Assembly (NCBI GenBank): GCA_964406155.1
Contig: CAYOQR010000020.1
Span: 1 to 64,000 of the forward strand
Direction: 5' to 3'
From: Dongia_B sp964406155
GTDB lineage: Bacteria > Pseudomonadota > Alphaproteobacteria > Dongiales > Dongiaceae
DNA length: 64,000 nt
Shown: positions 8,935-17,227 of the stretch, piece by piece
How positions within the stretch are numbered: the first letter of the stretch is position 1
Layout of the letters: each line of letters opens with the position of its first letter
Notes under the pieces: model-generated
Databases searched by the model: none
Told to the model about the DNA's origin: nothing
The model's input: the letters and a program-made list of their open reading frames with translations, nothing else
Position numbers and translations under genes: made by a program

Positions 8935-9860
8935 CCTCTCTCCGCCCGGGGCTGCCGCATCCAGAGATCGCGCGAGGCGAGCACCGCACCGCCGACGATC
9001 AGCAGGCAAGCGAGGCCGACCGCGAGGCTGGCCTCGGCCTTGCCGAACAGGATCAGCAGGCCGGTCGAGATCAGCGGCGAGAGATAGGAGCAGGCGCCGA
9101 GCGCCTTGATATCGCCGTGTTTGACGCCGTAATCCCAGACGAAGAAGGCGAGGCCGACCGGCCCCAGGCCCAGCGCCACGATGGCGGCCCATTGCCCGGC
9201 ATCGGCCGGCAGGACGGTCGGTTCGAAAAGCACATGCGCGATCAGCCCCAATAAGGCCGTGGCGCCGCAAAAGGCCCCGACCAGATCGGTCGAGGCGCTG
9301 CCGAAGCGGCGGCTGAGCAGCGAATAGCCCGACCAGGTAAAGGCGCAGGCCAGGGCAAAGAGATAACCGACGATATAGGCGCCGTTCAGGGTGAGCCCGC
9401 CGCTGCGCTGCACGATCAAAACAGCGGCACCGGCTAGGCCCAAAGCGGCTCCCGCCAGATGTTCCCAGCGCAGCTTCTCGCCCGGCAGCAGGGCGGAAAG
9501 CAGCACGATCAGGAGCGGCCAGAGATAGGCGATCAGGCTGGCATCGACCGGCGGGGCTCGGTCGAGGGCATTGAAGTAGAAGAAATGATAACCGAACAAG
9601 CCGCCGATGCCGATCGCCCAGGCCGGCCAGGCCTGGCGCAGAAAGCCGAGCGCGCTTGGTCCCTGGCGGTAGCACAGCCAGGCCCAGCGCAAGGCGGCAC
9701 AGCAGAAGGCGATGCCGAAGGTGAGCGCGAGTTTGAGGAAGGGCGGCACGGCGCCGGTCGAACTGGTGAACAGCGCCAAAGTCGCCCAGAGCAATACCGC
9801 GATGCCGCCGATCAGGGTAGCCTGCAGGCGGCTGGCCCGGGTCGCGCCGGTGTCTCTCAT
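8931..9860 (-). CDS. EamA (DMT) family transporter, YddG-like
   Basis: A 309-residue inner-membrane protein with about ten helices arranged as two EamA halves, first starting at GGIAVLLWATLALFTSS and second at GAYIVGYLFALACAFTWSGYSLLSRR. The opening LIGGIAVLLWATLALF is close to that of YddG-type aromatic amino-acid exporters, so export of an amino acid or similar metabolite is plausible but not shown. A short C-terminal basic tail (MRQPRAERG) ends the protein. It is monocistronic and divergent from another EamA gene. Confidence 0.85.
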   Translation of the reverse strand: MRDTGATRASRLQATLIGGIAVLLWATLALFTSSTGAVPPFLKLALTFGIAFCCAALRWAWLCYRQGPSALGFLRQAWPAWAIGIGGLFGYHFFYFNALDRAPPVDASLIAYLWPLLIVLLSALLPGEKLRWEHLAGAALGLAGAAVLIVQRSGGLTLNGAYIVGYLFALACAFTWSGYSLLSRRFGSASTDLVGAFCGATALLGLIAHVLFEPTVLPADAGQWAAIVALGLGPVGLAFFVWDYGVKHGDIKALGACSYLSPLISTGLLILFGKAEASLAVGLACLLIVGGAVLASRDLWMRQPRAERG

Positions 9861-10072
9861 CTCATGCTCTCCCCTCCCCGGACTCTTGCCAAGCCGATGC
9901 GCTTACGGGGCTTCACGCGCTTATGCCGAGGGTCCGGCCCGACTGTCAAGAAAGCCCCCGCTCCTTCCCTTGGGCGATAAATGGGGGACACATCGGTGAT
10001 GCGTGGCACATATGGCGCCCATTGCCGGCATCGGGGGGACGGCGCTAAGTTGGCGGCCAGCACCATGAAAGT

Positions 10073-11005
10073 GTGAAAACGATGCCGACCGGCCTGCTTT
10101 ACCTTCTCGTTATCCTGATCTGGGGATCGTCCTGGATCGGCATCGCATATCAACTCGGCCCGGTGCCGGCGGAAGTGTCGATCGGCTATCGCTTCGTTCT
10201 TTCCAGCCTGATGCTGGTCGCCTTCTGCATCGTGACCCGGCGCTCACTTCGATTCCCGCCGCGGGCGCATCTTTTCATGGTGGCCCAGGGATTGAGCCTG
10301 TTCTGCCTCAATTACCTGATGTTCTATTGGGCCGCCGCCGATCTCACCAGCGGCCTGATGGCGATCGTTTTCTCGACCATGACGGTCATGAACCTGGTCA
10401 ATGCGGCACTCTTCTTCCGGCAGCCGATCGATCGCCGGGTGACGGCCGGCGCCCTGCTCGGGCTGATCGGCCTTTCCTGCGTGTTCTGGCCGGAGATCGC
10501 CGATTTCAACGCTGATTCCCGGGCCCTGGCTGGCCTCGGCCTCGCTCTGGTCGGTACCTATCTCGCGTCACTCGGCAACATGGTCAGCGTCAAGTTGAAG
10601 GCTCTGGAGATCCCGGTGGTCCAGAGCAACGCCATCGGCATGGCCTATGGCGCGGCGGCATCCCTGCTGTTGGCTTGGGGCCAGGGACTGCCCTTCACCT
10701 ATGATCCACGGCCCGTTTACAGCGTCTCGCTGCTGCTCCTGGCGCTGTTCGCCTCGGTGATCGGCTTCACCTGCTATCTGACCCTGGTCCAGCGCCTGGG
10801 CGCCGGCCGGGCCGCCTATACGACGGTGCTGTTCCCGGTTGTCGCCCTGGCGATCAGCACCTTGGCCGAAGGCTATCACTGGACGGTGCTGGCCGTGGCC
10901 GGCATCGCCCTGGTGCTTTGCGGCAATCTGCTGGTGCTGCGGCGTGGCCGGCCGACGGCGGGAGCCGTACCCGCCCGGCCTGCGAACTCGACCACGCAAT
11001 CCTAA
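10073..11005 (+). CDS. EamA (DMT) family transporter
   Basis: A 310-residue protein with ten predicted helices in two EamA repeats (LLYLLVILIWGSSWIGIAYQLG; second half from ALAGLGLALVGTYLASLGNMVSVK). The GTG at 10073 and ATG at 10082 are both possible starts and differ by three residues. The substrate is unknown. The aminotransferase gene starts 61 bases downstream on the same strand, so the transporter may move an amino acid or keto acid linked to it; that is inference from position only. Confidence 0.85.
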   Translation: MKTMPTGLLYLLVILIWGSSWIGIAYQLGPVPAEVSIGYRFVLSSLMLVAFCIVTRRSLRFPPRAHLFMVAQGLSLFCLNYLMFYWAAADLTSGLMAIVFSTMTVMNLVNAALFFRQPIDRRVTAGALLGLIGLSCVFWPEIADFNADSRALAGLGLALVGTYLASLGNMVSVKLKALEIPVVQSNAIGMAYGAAASLLLAWGQGLPFTYDPRPVYSVSLLLLALFASVIGFTCYLTLVQRLGAGRAAYTTVLFPVVALAISTLAEGYHWTVLAVAGIALVLCGNLLVLRRGRPTAGAVPARPANSTTQS

Positions 11006-11066
11006 TCCCGCCCAGGCCTAATTCCACCCAGGCCTCATCCCGCTCAGCCCCCTCACAGGACCCATC

Positions 11067-12248
11067 ATGCCCGATACCAGCCCCGATCTTCGCTTCGCTC
11101 TCCGCCCGGAGATCGCCGCCTTGAAGGAATCGCAGATCGTCGATGTCTGGAAGATGGGTTTCGACGTGCCGGACGTCATCGGCCTCTGGGTTGGCGAAGG
11201 GGATCTGCCGACGCCCGCCTTCATCTGCGAGGCCGCCGCCCAGGCGCTGCGCGAGGGCAAGACCTTCTATACCCAGAAACGCGGCATCCCCGAATTGCGC
11301 CAGGCACTGATCGATTATCACCGCATGCTCTACGGCGTGGAGATCGCCGATGAACGCATCACCGTCACCAGCTCCGGCATGAATGCCATGATGCTGATCA
11401 TCCAGGCCCTGGCCGGGGCCGGCGACAACGCCGTCTGCATCACGCCGGTCTGGCCGAATATCTTCGCCTGTATCGAGATCCTGGGCGCCGAGCTACGGCA
11501 GGTGCCGCTAGAGGCCGACGACAAGGGCTGGCATCTCGATCTCGAGCGCCTGTTCGCCGCCTGCGACCGGCGCACCAAAGCGATCTATCTCGCCTCGCCC
11601 GGCAATCCGACCGGCTGGGTGATGCCGGCCGAGCAACGCCAGGCACTACTGGATTTCGCCCGGTCGCGCGGCATCGCCATCATCGCCGACGAGGTCTATA
11701 ACCGCCTGGTCTATGATCGCGCGGTCGCGCCCTCTTTCCTCGAGATCGCGACGCCGGAGGATCCGGTCTTCGTCGTCAACAGTTTCTCCAAGAGCTGGGC
11801 GATGACCGGCTGGCGGCAGGGCTGGATCATCATGCCCCGCGGCATGGCGCCGGTCCTCGACCGGCTGACCGAGTACAACAATTCCGGCGGCCAGACCTTC
11901 CTGCAATGGGGCTGTGTCGCCGCCTTGCGCCAGGGGGAGGACTTCGTCAAGACGATGGTGGCGCATTGCAGATCCAACCGCGATCTGGTGCTGCGCCGGG
12001 TCGCCGCCATGAACCGGATTTCTGTAGTACCCAGCGAGGCCTCGTTCTACCTGATGCTGCGGGTCGCGGACATGACCGACCCGATGGATTTCTGCAAAAG
12101 GCTGGTGACCGAGGGTCGTGTCGGCCTGGCGCCAGGTACCGCCTTCGGCCCTGGCGGCGAATCCTATCTGCGGCTCTGTTACGCCCAGAGCGAAACACGG
12201 CTGGAGGAAGCCATGAACCGCCTCGGCGCTTTCCTTAACCGCTACTGA
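11067..12248 (+). CDS. Pyridoxal-phosphate aminotransferase, class I/II
   Basis: A 393-residue fold-type I aminotransferase. PLP-site motifs are visible: SGMNAM (phosphate cup), ASPGNPTGW, IADEVYNRLVY and the lysine motif NSFSKSWAMTGWRQGW; C-terminal substrate Arg region is SYLRLCYAQSE. The overall pattern matches AspC-like subfamily I-gamma enzymes that act on aspartate, aromatic or branched substrates. The exact substrate cannot be read. AGGA lies seven bases before the ATG. Confidence 0.9.
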   Translation: MPDTSPDLRFALRPEIAALKESQIVDVWKMGFDVPDVIGLWVGEGDLPTPAFICEAAAQALREGKTFYTQKRGIPELRQALIDYHRMLYGVEIADERITVTSSGMNAMMLIIQALAGAGDNAVCITPVWPNIFACIEILGAELRQVPLEADDKGWHLDLERLFAACDRRTKAIYLASPGNPTGWVMPAEQRQALLDFARSRGIAIIADEVYNRLVYDRAVAPSFLEIATPEDPVFVVNSFSKSWAMTGWRQGWIIMPRGMAPVLDRLTEYNNSGGQTFLQWGCVAALRQGEDFVKTMVAHCRSNRDLVLRRVAAMNRISVVPSEASFYLMLRVADMTDPMDFCKRLVTEGRVGLAPGTAFGPGGESYLRLCYAQSETRLEEAMNRLGAFLNRY

Positions 12249-12389
12249 GCTGGCGCTCCTGGCCTCTCAATCGTCGGTATCCGGCGATCATCTCTGAGCA
12301 TTTGCAGGATCCCATGCCTAGTCTTCACTATCGCTGCGTCTTTATTCCCGTGCATCTATCCCTTGGCGATCCGATCGCTCCACTGCTAA

Positions 12390-12401
12390 GCTGTATACAG
12401 C
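12390..12401. promoter_or_regulatory. Perfect 12-bp palindrome, possible GntR-type operator
   Basis: The palindrome GCTGTATACAGC lies about 90 bases before the first solute-binding-protein gene. TGTATACA cores are typical operators of FadR/VanR-type GntR regulators. No such regulator gene is in the window, so the link is inference. Confidence 0.4.
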
Positions 12402-12491
12402 ATTGCAGCCCATGGGACAGGGTCCGGAGATAAGCGATGCAGACGGCCGATCGGACCGGCCATATCTCATCATCAACAGGGAGGAATGAAC

Positions 12492-13298
12492 ATGATCAAG
12501 AATTTGCGCCTCGGCCGACGCCGGCTGATCTCGGCGGGCTTGGCGCTGGTGGCGGGCCTTATGCTGGCGCCAATGCCGTTTTCCGCGCAGGCGGCCGACA
12601 AGATCCGGGTCGGCTATGCGCCGGAACCCTACCCGCCCTTCTGGACCCGGGATGCCGCCGGCACCTGGTCCGGCTTCGAGGTCGATCTGATCGCCGCCAT
12701 CTTCAAGCAGATGGGGAAGCAATATGAGATGGTGCCGATCGCCTGGGACGGCATCATCCCGGCTCTCAACGGGAACAAGATCGACGTCATCTTCAATTCC
12801 ATGGGCATCACGCCGGAACGCCAGCAGGCGGTGGATTTCTCCGACAAGTATTATGAAACGGCCATCGTCTTTGTCGGCGCCAAGGACCAGAAGATCGAAA
12901 TTTCCAAGGATGGCCTGAAAGGCAAGGTCGTCGGCCTGCAGACCGCCACGGCGCAGCAGAACTGGCTGCAGACGCATTACGGCGACGTGGTCGAGATCAA
13001 GGCCTATGAGCAGCAGGACCAGGCCAATGCCGATCTGGTGGCCGGCCGCATCGACCTTGTCCTGGCGGACAGCATCGCCCTGATCCAGGGCTTCCTGCCG
13101 ACCGACCAGGGCAAGGGTTTCGAGGTCAAGGGCGATCCCATCGTCGATCCGAGCTCGGGCGCCAATATCGGTGCCGCCGTCCGCAAGGGCGATCCCTTGA
13201 AGAACGATATCTCCGCCGCCATCAAAGCAATCCGGGCCGACGGGACCTACAAAAAAATCAACGACAAGTACTTCAACTTCGACATCTACGGTCAGTAA
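12492..13298 (+). CDS. Polar amino-acid ABC transporter substrate-binding protein (first of two)
   Basis: About 268 residues, family 3 periplasmic solute-binding protein. A signal peptide is clear (RRRLISAGLALVAGLMLAPMPFSAQAA). The mature part has IRVGYAPEPYPPFW, WSGFEVDLIAAIFKQMG, IPALNGNKIDVIFNSMGITPERQQAVDFSDKYYE and the C-terminal YKKINDKYFNFDIYG. I chose the ATG at 12492 because the AGGGAGG at 12478-12484 sits seven bases before it; an ATG at 12486 is too close. It is clearly paralogous to the next gene. A terminator hairpin follows about 100 bases downstream. Confidence 0.92.
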   Translation: MIKNLRLGRRRLISAGLALVAGLMLAPMPFSAQAADKIRVGYAPEPYPPFWTRDAAGTWSGFEVDLIAAIFKQMGKQYEMVPIAWDGIIPALNGNKIDVIFNSMGITPERQQAVDFSDKYYETAIVFVGAKDQKIEISKDGLKGKVVGLQTATAQQNWLQTHYGDVVEIKAYEQQDQANADLVAGRIDLVLADSIALIQGFLPTDQGKGFEVKGDPIVDPSSGANIGAAVRKGDPLKNDISAAIKAIRADGTYKKINDKYFNFDIYGQ

Positions 13299-13399
13299 CG
13301 CGGCCTCATGTAACCGATATTCCGGCAGCGATGCTGACGCGTTGCCGGAATACGGTCCTGGCCGCCAGCCCTCGCTTCACAACGATATCATTACCGTCA

Positions 13400-13425
13400 A
13401 TGCCCCGGACAATCGTCCGGGGCAT
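13400..13425 (+). terminator. Hairpin terminator after first binding protein
   Basis: Perfect 11-bp stem (ATGCCCCGGAC / GTCCGGGGCAT) with a 4-base loop, followed by TCTTTC. It would separate the two tandem binding-protein genes transcriptionally. Confidence 0.7.
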
Positions 13426-13540
13426 TCTTTCAACTGCGCCGTGCCTGTGTTATTCCTTCTGGACCCGCTGGCGATGCCTCCGGCGCCCCTTGATCGCCCT
13501 GATCCGAGTGCCGGCGCCATTGTCATGGTTCTGCCGACCT

Positions 13541-13572
13541 CAGTCATGCTGATGCTCAGTCATGCTGATGTC
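13541..13572. repeat. Two tandem copies of a 16-bp repeat
   Basis: CAGTCATGCTGATGCT followed by CAGTCATGCTGATGTC, differing only in the last two bases. It lies about 125 bases before the second binding-protein gene. No function is evident. Confidence 0.6.
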
Positions 13573-13695
13573 AGGCGGGGTCTCTAGGCCTTGGCGCGAT
13601 TGCTGCGGATCGAACGCCTTCGTATTCGTCTGCCGCGATCCGGCCCAAGAGGCCTGACAAGAAGAACGAATAATGAAATTCACAGTGGAGGCATT

Positions 13696-14538
13696 ATGAT
13701 CAACTCGTTTCTCAAGGCCGGTCAAATCGCAGCTCTCGGCCTTGGCCTGGTTCTGACCGTCGCGGCCAGCAAGGCCGAAGCCGATTCCGACGTCATCAAG
13801 TTCGGTTTCGCCCAGGAGCCCTATCCGCCCTTCGCCAGCCAGGATTCCTCGGGCAAATGGGTCGGCTTCGAGGTCGACCTGATGGATGCGGTCTGTACCG
13901 CCATCAAGGCCAAGTGCCAGCTCGTGCCGATCGCCTGGGACGGGATCATCCCCGCCCTGAACGAGAAGAAGATCGATGTGATCTGGGCCTCGATGTCGAT
14001 CACGCCGGAACGCAAGCAGGTGATCGACTTCACTGACAAGTATTACAACAGCCCGGCCGAGATCATCGGCCCGAAGGGTGACGGCGTGAAGATCAGCATC
14101 GTCCCCGATCCCGACGGCAAGGGCGGCAAGATCGCCAATCCCGCCGACGCCAAGGGCAAGATCATCGGCGTCCAGACCTCGACCATCCATGCGAACTACA
14201 TTCAGAAGTATTTCGGCAAGGATGCGGAGATCAAAGTCTATGACACCCAGGACAATGCCAATGCCGACCTGGTGGCCGGCCGCATCGACCTGATCATGGC
14301 GGATTCCGTCGCCTTGGCCGATTTCCTGAAAACCGACCAGGGCAAGAACATCGAAGTGAAAGTCACGATCCCCGATAACCCGCTGCTGGGCGAAGGCGTC
14401 GGCGGCGGCGTGCGCAAGGGCGACGACGCCCTGAAGGCGAAGCTGAATGAGGGCATCAAGGCGGTGCGTGCCAGCGGCGAATACGACAAGATCGCCAAGA
14501 AGTATTTCGACTTCAATATCTACGGGGCCGAAGGATAA
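13696..14538 (+). CDS. Polar amino-acid ABC transporter substrate-binding protein (second of two)
   Basis: About 280 residues from the ATG at 13696 (GTGGAGG four bases before). The signal peptide is IAALGLGLVLTVAASKAEA. The mature part has FGFAQEPYPPF, WVGFEVDLMDAV, IPALNEKKIDVIWASMSITPERKQVIDFTDKYY and ends YDKIAKKYFDFNIYG. It resembles its neighbour throughout but has a short insertion (VPDPDGKGGKIAN) before the second lobe and two cysteines (VCTAIKAKCQ) that may form a disulfide. Two permease genes follow after a 285-base gap with a stem-loop. Confidence 0.92.
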   Translation: MINSFLKAGQIAALGLGLVLTVAASKAEADSDVIKFGFAQEPYPPFASQDSSGKWVGFEVDLMDAVCTAIKAKCQLVPIAWDGIIPALNEKKIDVIWASMSITPERKQVIDFTDKYYNSPAEIIGPKGDGVKISIVPDPDGKGGKIANPADAKGKIIGVQTSTIHANYIQKYFGKDAEIKVYDTQDNANADLVAGRIDLIMADSVALADFLKTDQGKNIEVKVTIPDNPLLGEGVGGGVRKGDDALKAKLNEGIKAVRASGEYDKIAKKYFDFNIYGAEG

Positions 14539-14623
14539 GGAGACCGAGGGGGAAGCCGTCTCCACGGCTCAACCTAAACGGGAACCTGACCTGACTGCGG
14601 CGGGCTCACCTGGAGTTGGATCA

Positions 14624-14657
14624 CCGGAAGCGGCAAGGCATGCGCCGCCGCTTCCGG
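14624..14657 (+). promoter_or_regulatory. Intercistronic stem-loop between binding protein and permease genes
   Basis: An 11-bp perfect stem (CCGGAAGCGGC / GCCGCTTCCGG) with a 12-base loop and no T-run. Such hairpins between a binding-protein gene and its permeases often stabilise the upstream mRNA or partly stop transcription, giving more binding protein than permease. That role is inferred here. Confidence 0.5.
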
Positions 14658-14823
14658 CCCGTATCCCGCTTCGGCGTAAGCTCGCCGCTGCCATTCTTTT
14701 ATTCCTTTCGATCATATCGATGGGATTGCCGGCCATCACTGCTTGACAGTCGCTCAACAAGAAGCAAGAAAGCATTGATCGCGGGATTGAACCGGCGGCA
14801 GCGATAACAGGGGAATAGGCGGA

Positions 14824-15540
14824 ATGCCCGAGCAATCCAATTGGTCGCTTTTGTTCGAAACCGGATGGATCGACCAGATTCTGGCCGGCATGCTGGTAAC
14901 CGTTCAGATCTCCGTCACCGCCTATGCCGTGGGCTTCTGCTTCGGTCTCCTCGGCGCCGCCGCCAAACTGAATGGCAACCGCCCCGTCCTCTGGATCGCC
15001 GACCTCTACACCACGATCATCCGGGCAGTGCCCGAATTGCTGTTGATCCTGCTGCTCTATTACAGCGGCACCTCCGCCCTGAAGGCCCTGCTGGTCGGTG
15101 TCGGCATCGCCGGCGAGGATATCCAGATCAGCGGCTTCGCCGCCGCCGTCGGTGCGCTGGGCTTCATCTACGGCGCCTATATGACGGAAATTCTGCGCGG
15201 CGCCATCCAGGCGGTGCCGAAAGGGCAGATGGAAGCGGCGCGTGCCTTCGGCATGCATCCCAACCTGCGGTTCCGGCGCATCCTCTTCCCCCTGATGCTG
15301 CGTTATGCCCTGCCCGGCATGGGTAACCAGTGGCTCAACATCACCAAGGACAGCGCCCTCATCATCGTCGTCGGCAGCGTCCAGGAATTGCTGAGCGCCG
15401 GATCGACCGCGGCCGGCGCCACCAAGAAGTATCTCTTCTTCTACAGCGTGACGGCGGCCTTCTTCCTGATACTGACCGTGATCTCGATGATCGTTCTGGC
15501 GATGCTGGAACGGCGGGTCAATCGCGGTACGCGGCGATAA
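14824..15540 (+). CDS. Amino-acid ABC transporter permease (HisQ/HisM type)
   Basis: A 238-residue inner-membrane permease of the HisMQ family with about five helices, starting with the family pattern QILAGMLVTVQISVTAYAVGF. The EAA loop that contacts the ATPase is visible as GQMEAARAFGMHPNLRFRRILFPLML. The ATG is preceded by AGGCGGA. The second permease follows after 11 bases, so they form a heteromeric pair. It presumably works with the binding proteins just upstream. Confidence 0.92.
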   Translation: MPEQSNWSLLFETGWIDQILAGMLVTVQISVTAYAVGFCFGLLGAAAKLNGNRPVLWIADLYTTIIRAVPELLLILLLYYSGTSALKALLVGVGIAGEDIQISGFAAAVGALGFIYGAYMTEILRGAIQAVPKGQMEAARAFGMHPNLRFRRILFPLMLRYALPGMGNQWLNITKDSALIIVVGSVQELLSAGSTAAGATKKYLFFYSVTAAFFLILTVISMIVLAMLERRVNRGTRR

Positions 15541-15551
15541 GGACGGCAGCG

Positions 15552-16292
15552 ATGAGCGATCCCTTTACCTTCATCTTCACCGTCGTCCTGCCGAAGTTGC
15601 TGCAGGCCGTCCCGATCACCCTGGCCCTGACGGCGATCTCCTGCGTCATCGGCAACGGCCTGGCCGTGCCGATCGCCCTCGCCCGGGTCTCGCGCAATCC
15701 GCTGCTCTGGCTGCCCAGCTACGTCTATATCCTGCTGATGCGCGGCACGCCGCTGATCGTGCAGATCTATCTGATCTATTACGGCCTCGGCCAGGTGCTG
15801 CCGCAAACGGGATTACGGCAGACCTTCCTGTGGCCCTATCTGCGCGAGGGCTTCTGGTACGCCATCTTCGCCCTCAGCCTGAATACCGCCGGCTATACCG
15901 GCGAGATCCTGCGCGGCGCCATCCAGGCCGTGCCGCATGGCGAGATCGAGGCCGGCAAGGCCTTCGGCATGTCGCGGTGGCTGATCCTGCGCCGCATCAC
16001 CCTGCCCCGCGCCGTCCGCATCTGCCTGCCGACCATGAGCACGGAAACCATCCTGCTGCTGAAATCGACATCGCTGGCGGCAACCATCACGGTGATGGAT
16101 GTGCTGGGCACGGCGCGCTGGATCCAGAAGCAGACCTTCCGCATCTACGAGCCGCTGATCGCCGCCGGCCTGATCTATGTCACCCTGGTTTTCGTGCTGA
16201 CCCGGCTTCTGAATTACCTGGAGCGGCGGCTCAATCGCGACCGCGACCAGCCGGCCCCATCGGAATCCCTTACCACCCTGGGAAACGCCTGA
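15552..16292 (+). CDS. Amino-acid ABC transporter permease (HisQ/HisM type), second subunit
   Basis: A 246-residue permease from the ATG at 15552; the open frame extends upstream but into the coding region of the first permease in another frame. It starts FIFTVVLPKLLQAVPITLALTAISCVIGNG and has an EAA loop at GEIEAGKAFGMSRWLILRRITLPRAV. It includes the RGTPLIVQIYLIYYGLGQ block typical of HisM/HisQ proteins. No ATP-binding subunit gene follows; the next gene is phaR on the other strand. Confidence 0.92.
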   Translation: MSDPFTFIFTVVLPKLLQAVPITLALTAISCVIGNGLAVPIALARVSRNPLLWLPSYVYILLMRGTPLIVQIYLIYYGLGQVLPQTGLRQTFLWPYLREGFWYAIFALSLNTAGYTGEILRGAIQAVPHGEIEAGKAFGMSRWLILRRITLPRAVRICLPTMSTETILLLKSTSLAATITVMDVLGTARWIQKQTFRIYEPLIAAGLIYVTLVFVLTRLLNYLERRLNRDRDQPAPSESLTTLGNA

Positions 16293-16329
16293 ACCGCGGG
16301 AATGCCTGAACCTGGGGAACGCAGAAAAC

Positions 16330-16360
16330 ACAACGCCGCCGATGACCTCGGCGGCGTTGT
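16330..16360. terminator. Bidirectional hairpin terminator
   Basis: Perfect 13-bp stem (ACAACGCCGCCGA / TCGGCGGCGTTGT) with a 5-base loop, flanked by AAAA on the left and CATTTC on the right. It lies between the converging permease and phaR genes and can serve both. Confidence 0.75.
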
Positions 16361-16409
16361 CATTTCGGGTCAGCTTGATGTGCCGTGCCGGATGGCGGCA
16401 GACGGGAGC

Positions 16410-17081
16410 CTATTCGCTCTTGCCGCCACCGCCCTTGGTCAGGCTTTCCAACTGCCGCTGCAGGGCCTGCATCTGCGATTTGAGGTCGGAGAGCTCATCT
16501 GCGGCCGGCTTCTCGTTGGCGGCCGGGGCCGAGCCTGGGGCCGACGTCGGGCTTGAAGCGGAGCGCGGCGGCTCCGCCATGCCGTTCCCCGTCGGCTTCG
16601 ACATCGGCATGCTGAAAGGCGTCCACATCCGCATCGCCTGTTCGAAGAAGGAGATGTTCTGCTTCGACATTTCTTCCAGGCGATCCAGCGGCATGATGCC
16701 GCCGAAGCTGTTCTTCATATAATCGCGGAACTGCTCCTGGTTGCGGGAGAAGCTGTCCATGCTCTGCTCGAGATAGCGCGGCACCAGCAATTGCAGATTG
16801 TCGCCATAGAGGCTGATCAACTGGCGCAGGAAATTGATGGGCAGCATGTTCTGCCCCTTGGCCTCTTCCTCGACGATGATCTGGGTCAGGACCGAGCGGG
16901 TGATATCCTCGCCGGACTTGGCATCCTCGACCGTGAAATCCAACCCCTCGCGCACCATCTGCGCCAGATAGTCCAACGTTACATAGGAGCTGGTCGCGGT
17001 ATTGTAGAGACGCCGGTTGGCGTATTTCTTGATCCGGACCGGGGGCGTCGTCTTGGCGCCCGTTTCACTGCCGACAGCCAT
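16410..17081 (-). CDS. phaR: Polyhydroxyalkanoate synthesis repressor PhaR
   Basis: PhaR binds DNA and nascent PHA granules and represses phasin and PHA genes until polymer forms. The N-terminal DNA-binding domain is very clear: VRIKKYANRRLYNTATSSYVTLDYLA, then EDAKSGEDITRSVLTQIIVEEE, followed by the PHB-accumulation regulatory region NFLRQLISLYGDNLQ. A variable Pro/Ala-rich C-terminus ends in a short coiled coil (DELSDLKSQMQALQRQLESL). I chose the ATG at 17081 because AAGGA lies nine bases before it; a TTG at 17090 is in frame. Length is 223 residues. It is divergent from the PHA synthase unit. Confidence 0.95.
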   Translation of the reverse strand: MAVGSETGAKTTPPVRIKKYANRRLYNTATSSYVTLDYLAQMVREGLDFTVEDAKSGEDITRSVLTQIIVEEEAKGQNMLPINFLRQLISLYGDNLQLLVPRYLEQSMDSFSRNQEQFRDYMKNSFGGIMPLDRLEEMSKQNISFFEQAMRMWTPFSMPMSKPTGNGMAEPPRSASSPTSAPGSAPAANEKPAADELSDLKSQMQALQRQLESLTKGGGGKSE

Positions 17082-17173
17082 CGAATTCAATCCTTCCCCA
17101 CACCCATTTGACCGGCTGTATTCCCAAATACACCGGCTTGCCTAGGAGCATAGCAGGTTTTGCCCTGCTTTTG

Positions 17174-17194
17174 GCAATGCGGTAGCTGCATTGC
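17174..17194. promoter_or_regulatory. TGC-rich dyad, possible PhaR operator
   Basis: GCAATGC and GCATTGC form a perfect 7-bp inverted repeat with a 7-base spacer, in the gap between phaR and the PHA synthase unit. PhaR proteins of alphaproteobacteria recognise TGC-rich dyads. Assignment is inference. Confidence 0.5.
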
Positions 17195-17227
17195 GAAGAT
17201 GCAACAGGCGTGCCTATGATGCTTCCC

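Larger units (their letters stand above)
13299..13695. other. Spacer between tandem binding-protein genes
   Basis: Nearly 400 bases without a gene. It holds a strong terminator-like hairpin (13400-13425) and a 2 x 16-bp direct repeat (13541-13572). The second binding protein therefore probably has its own promoter in the last 250 bases. Confidence 0.5.

Noticed and set aside
12486..12488. ATG at 12486 as start of the first binding protein
   Set aside because: It lies immediately after the AGGGAGG ribosome-binding site; the ATG two codons later has proper spacing.
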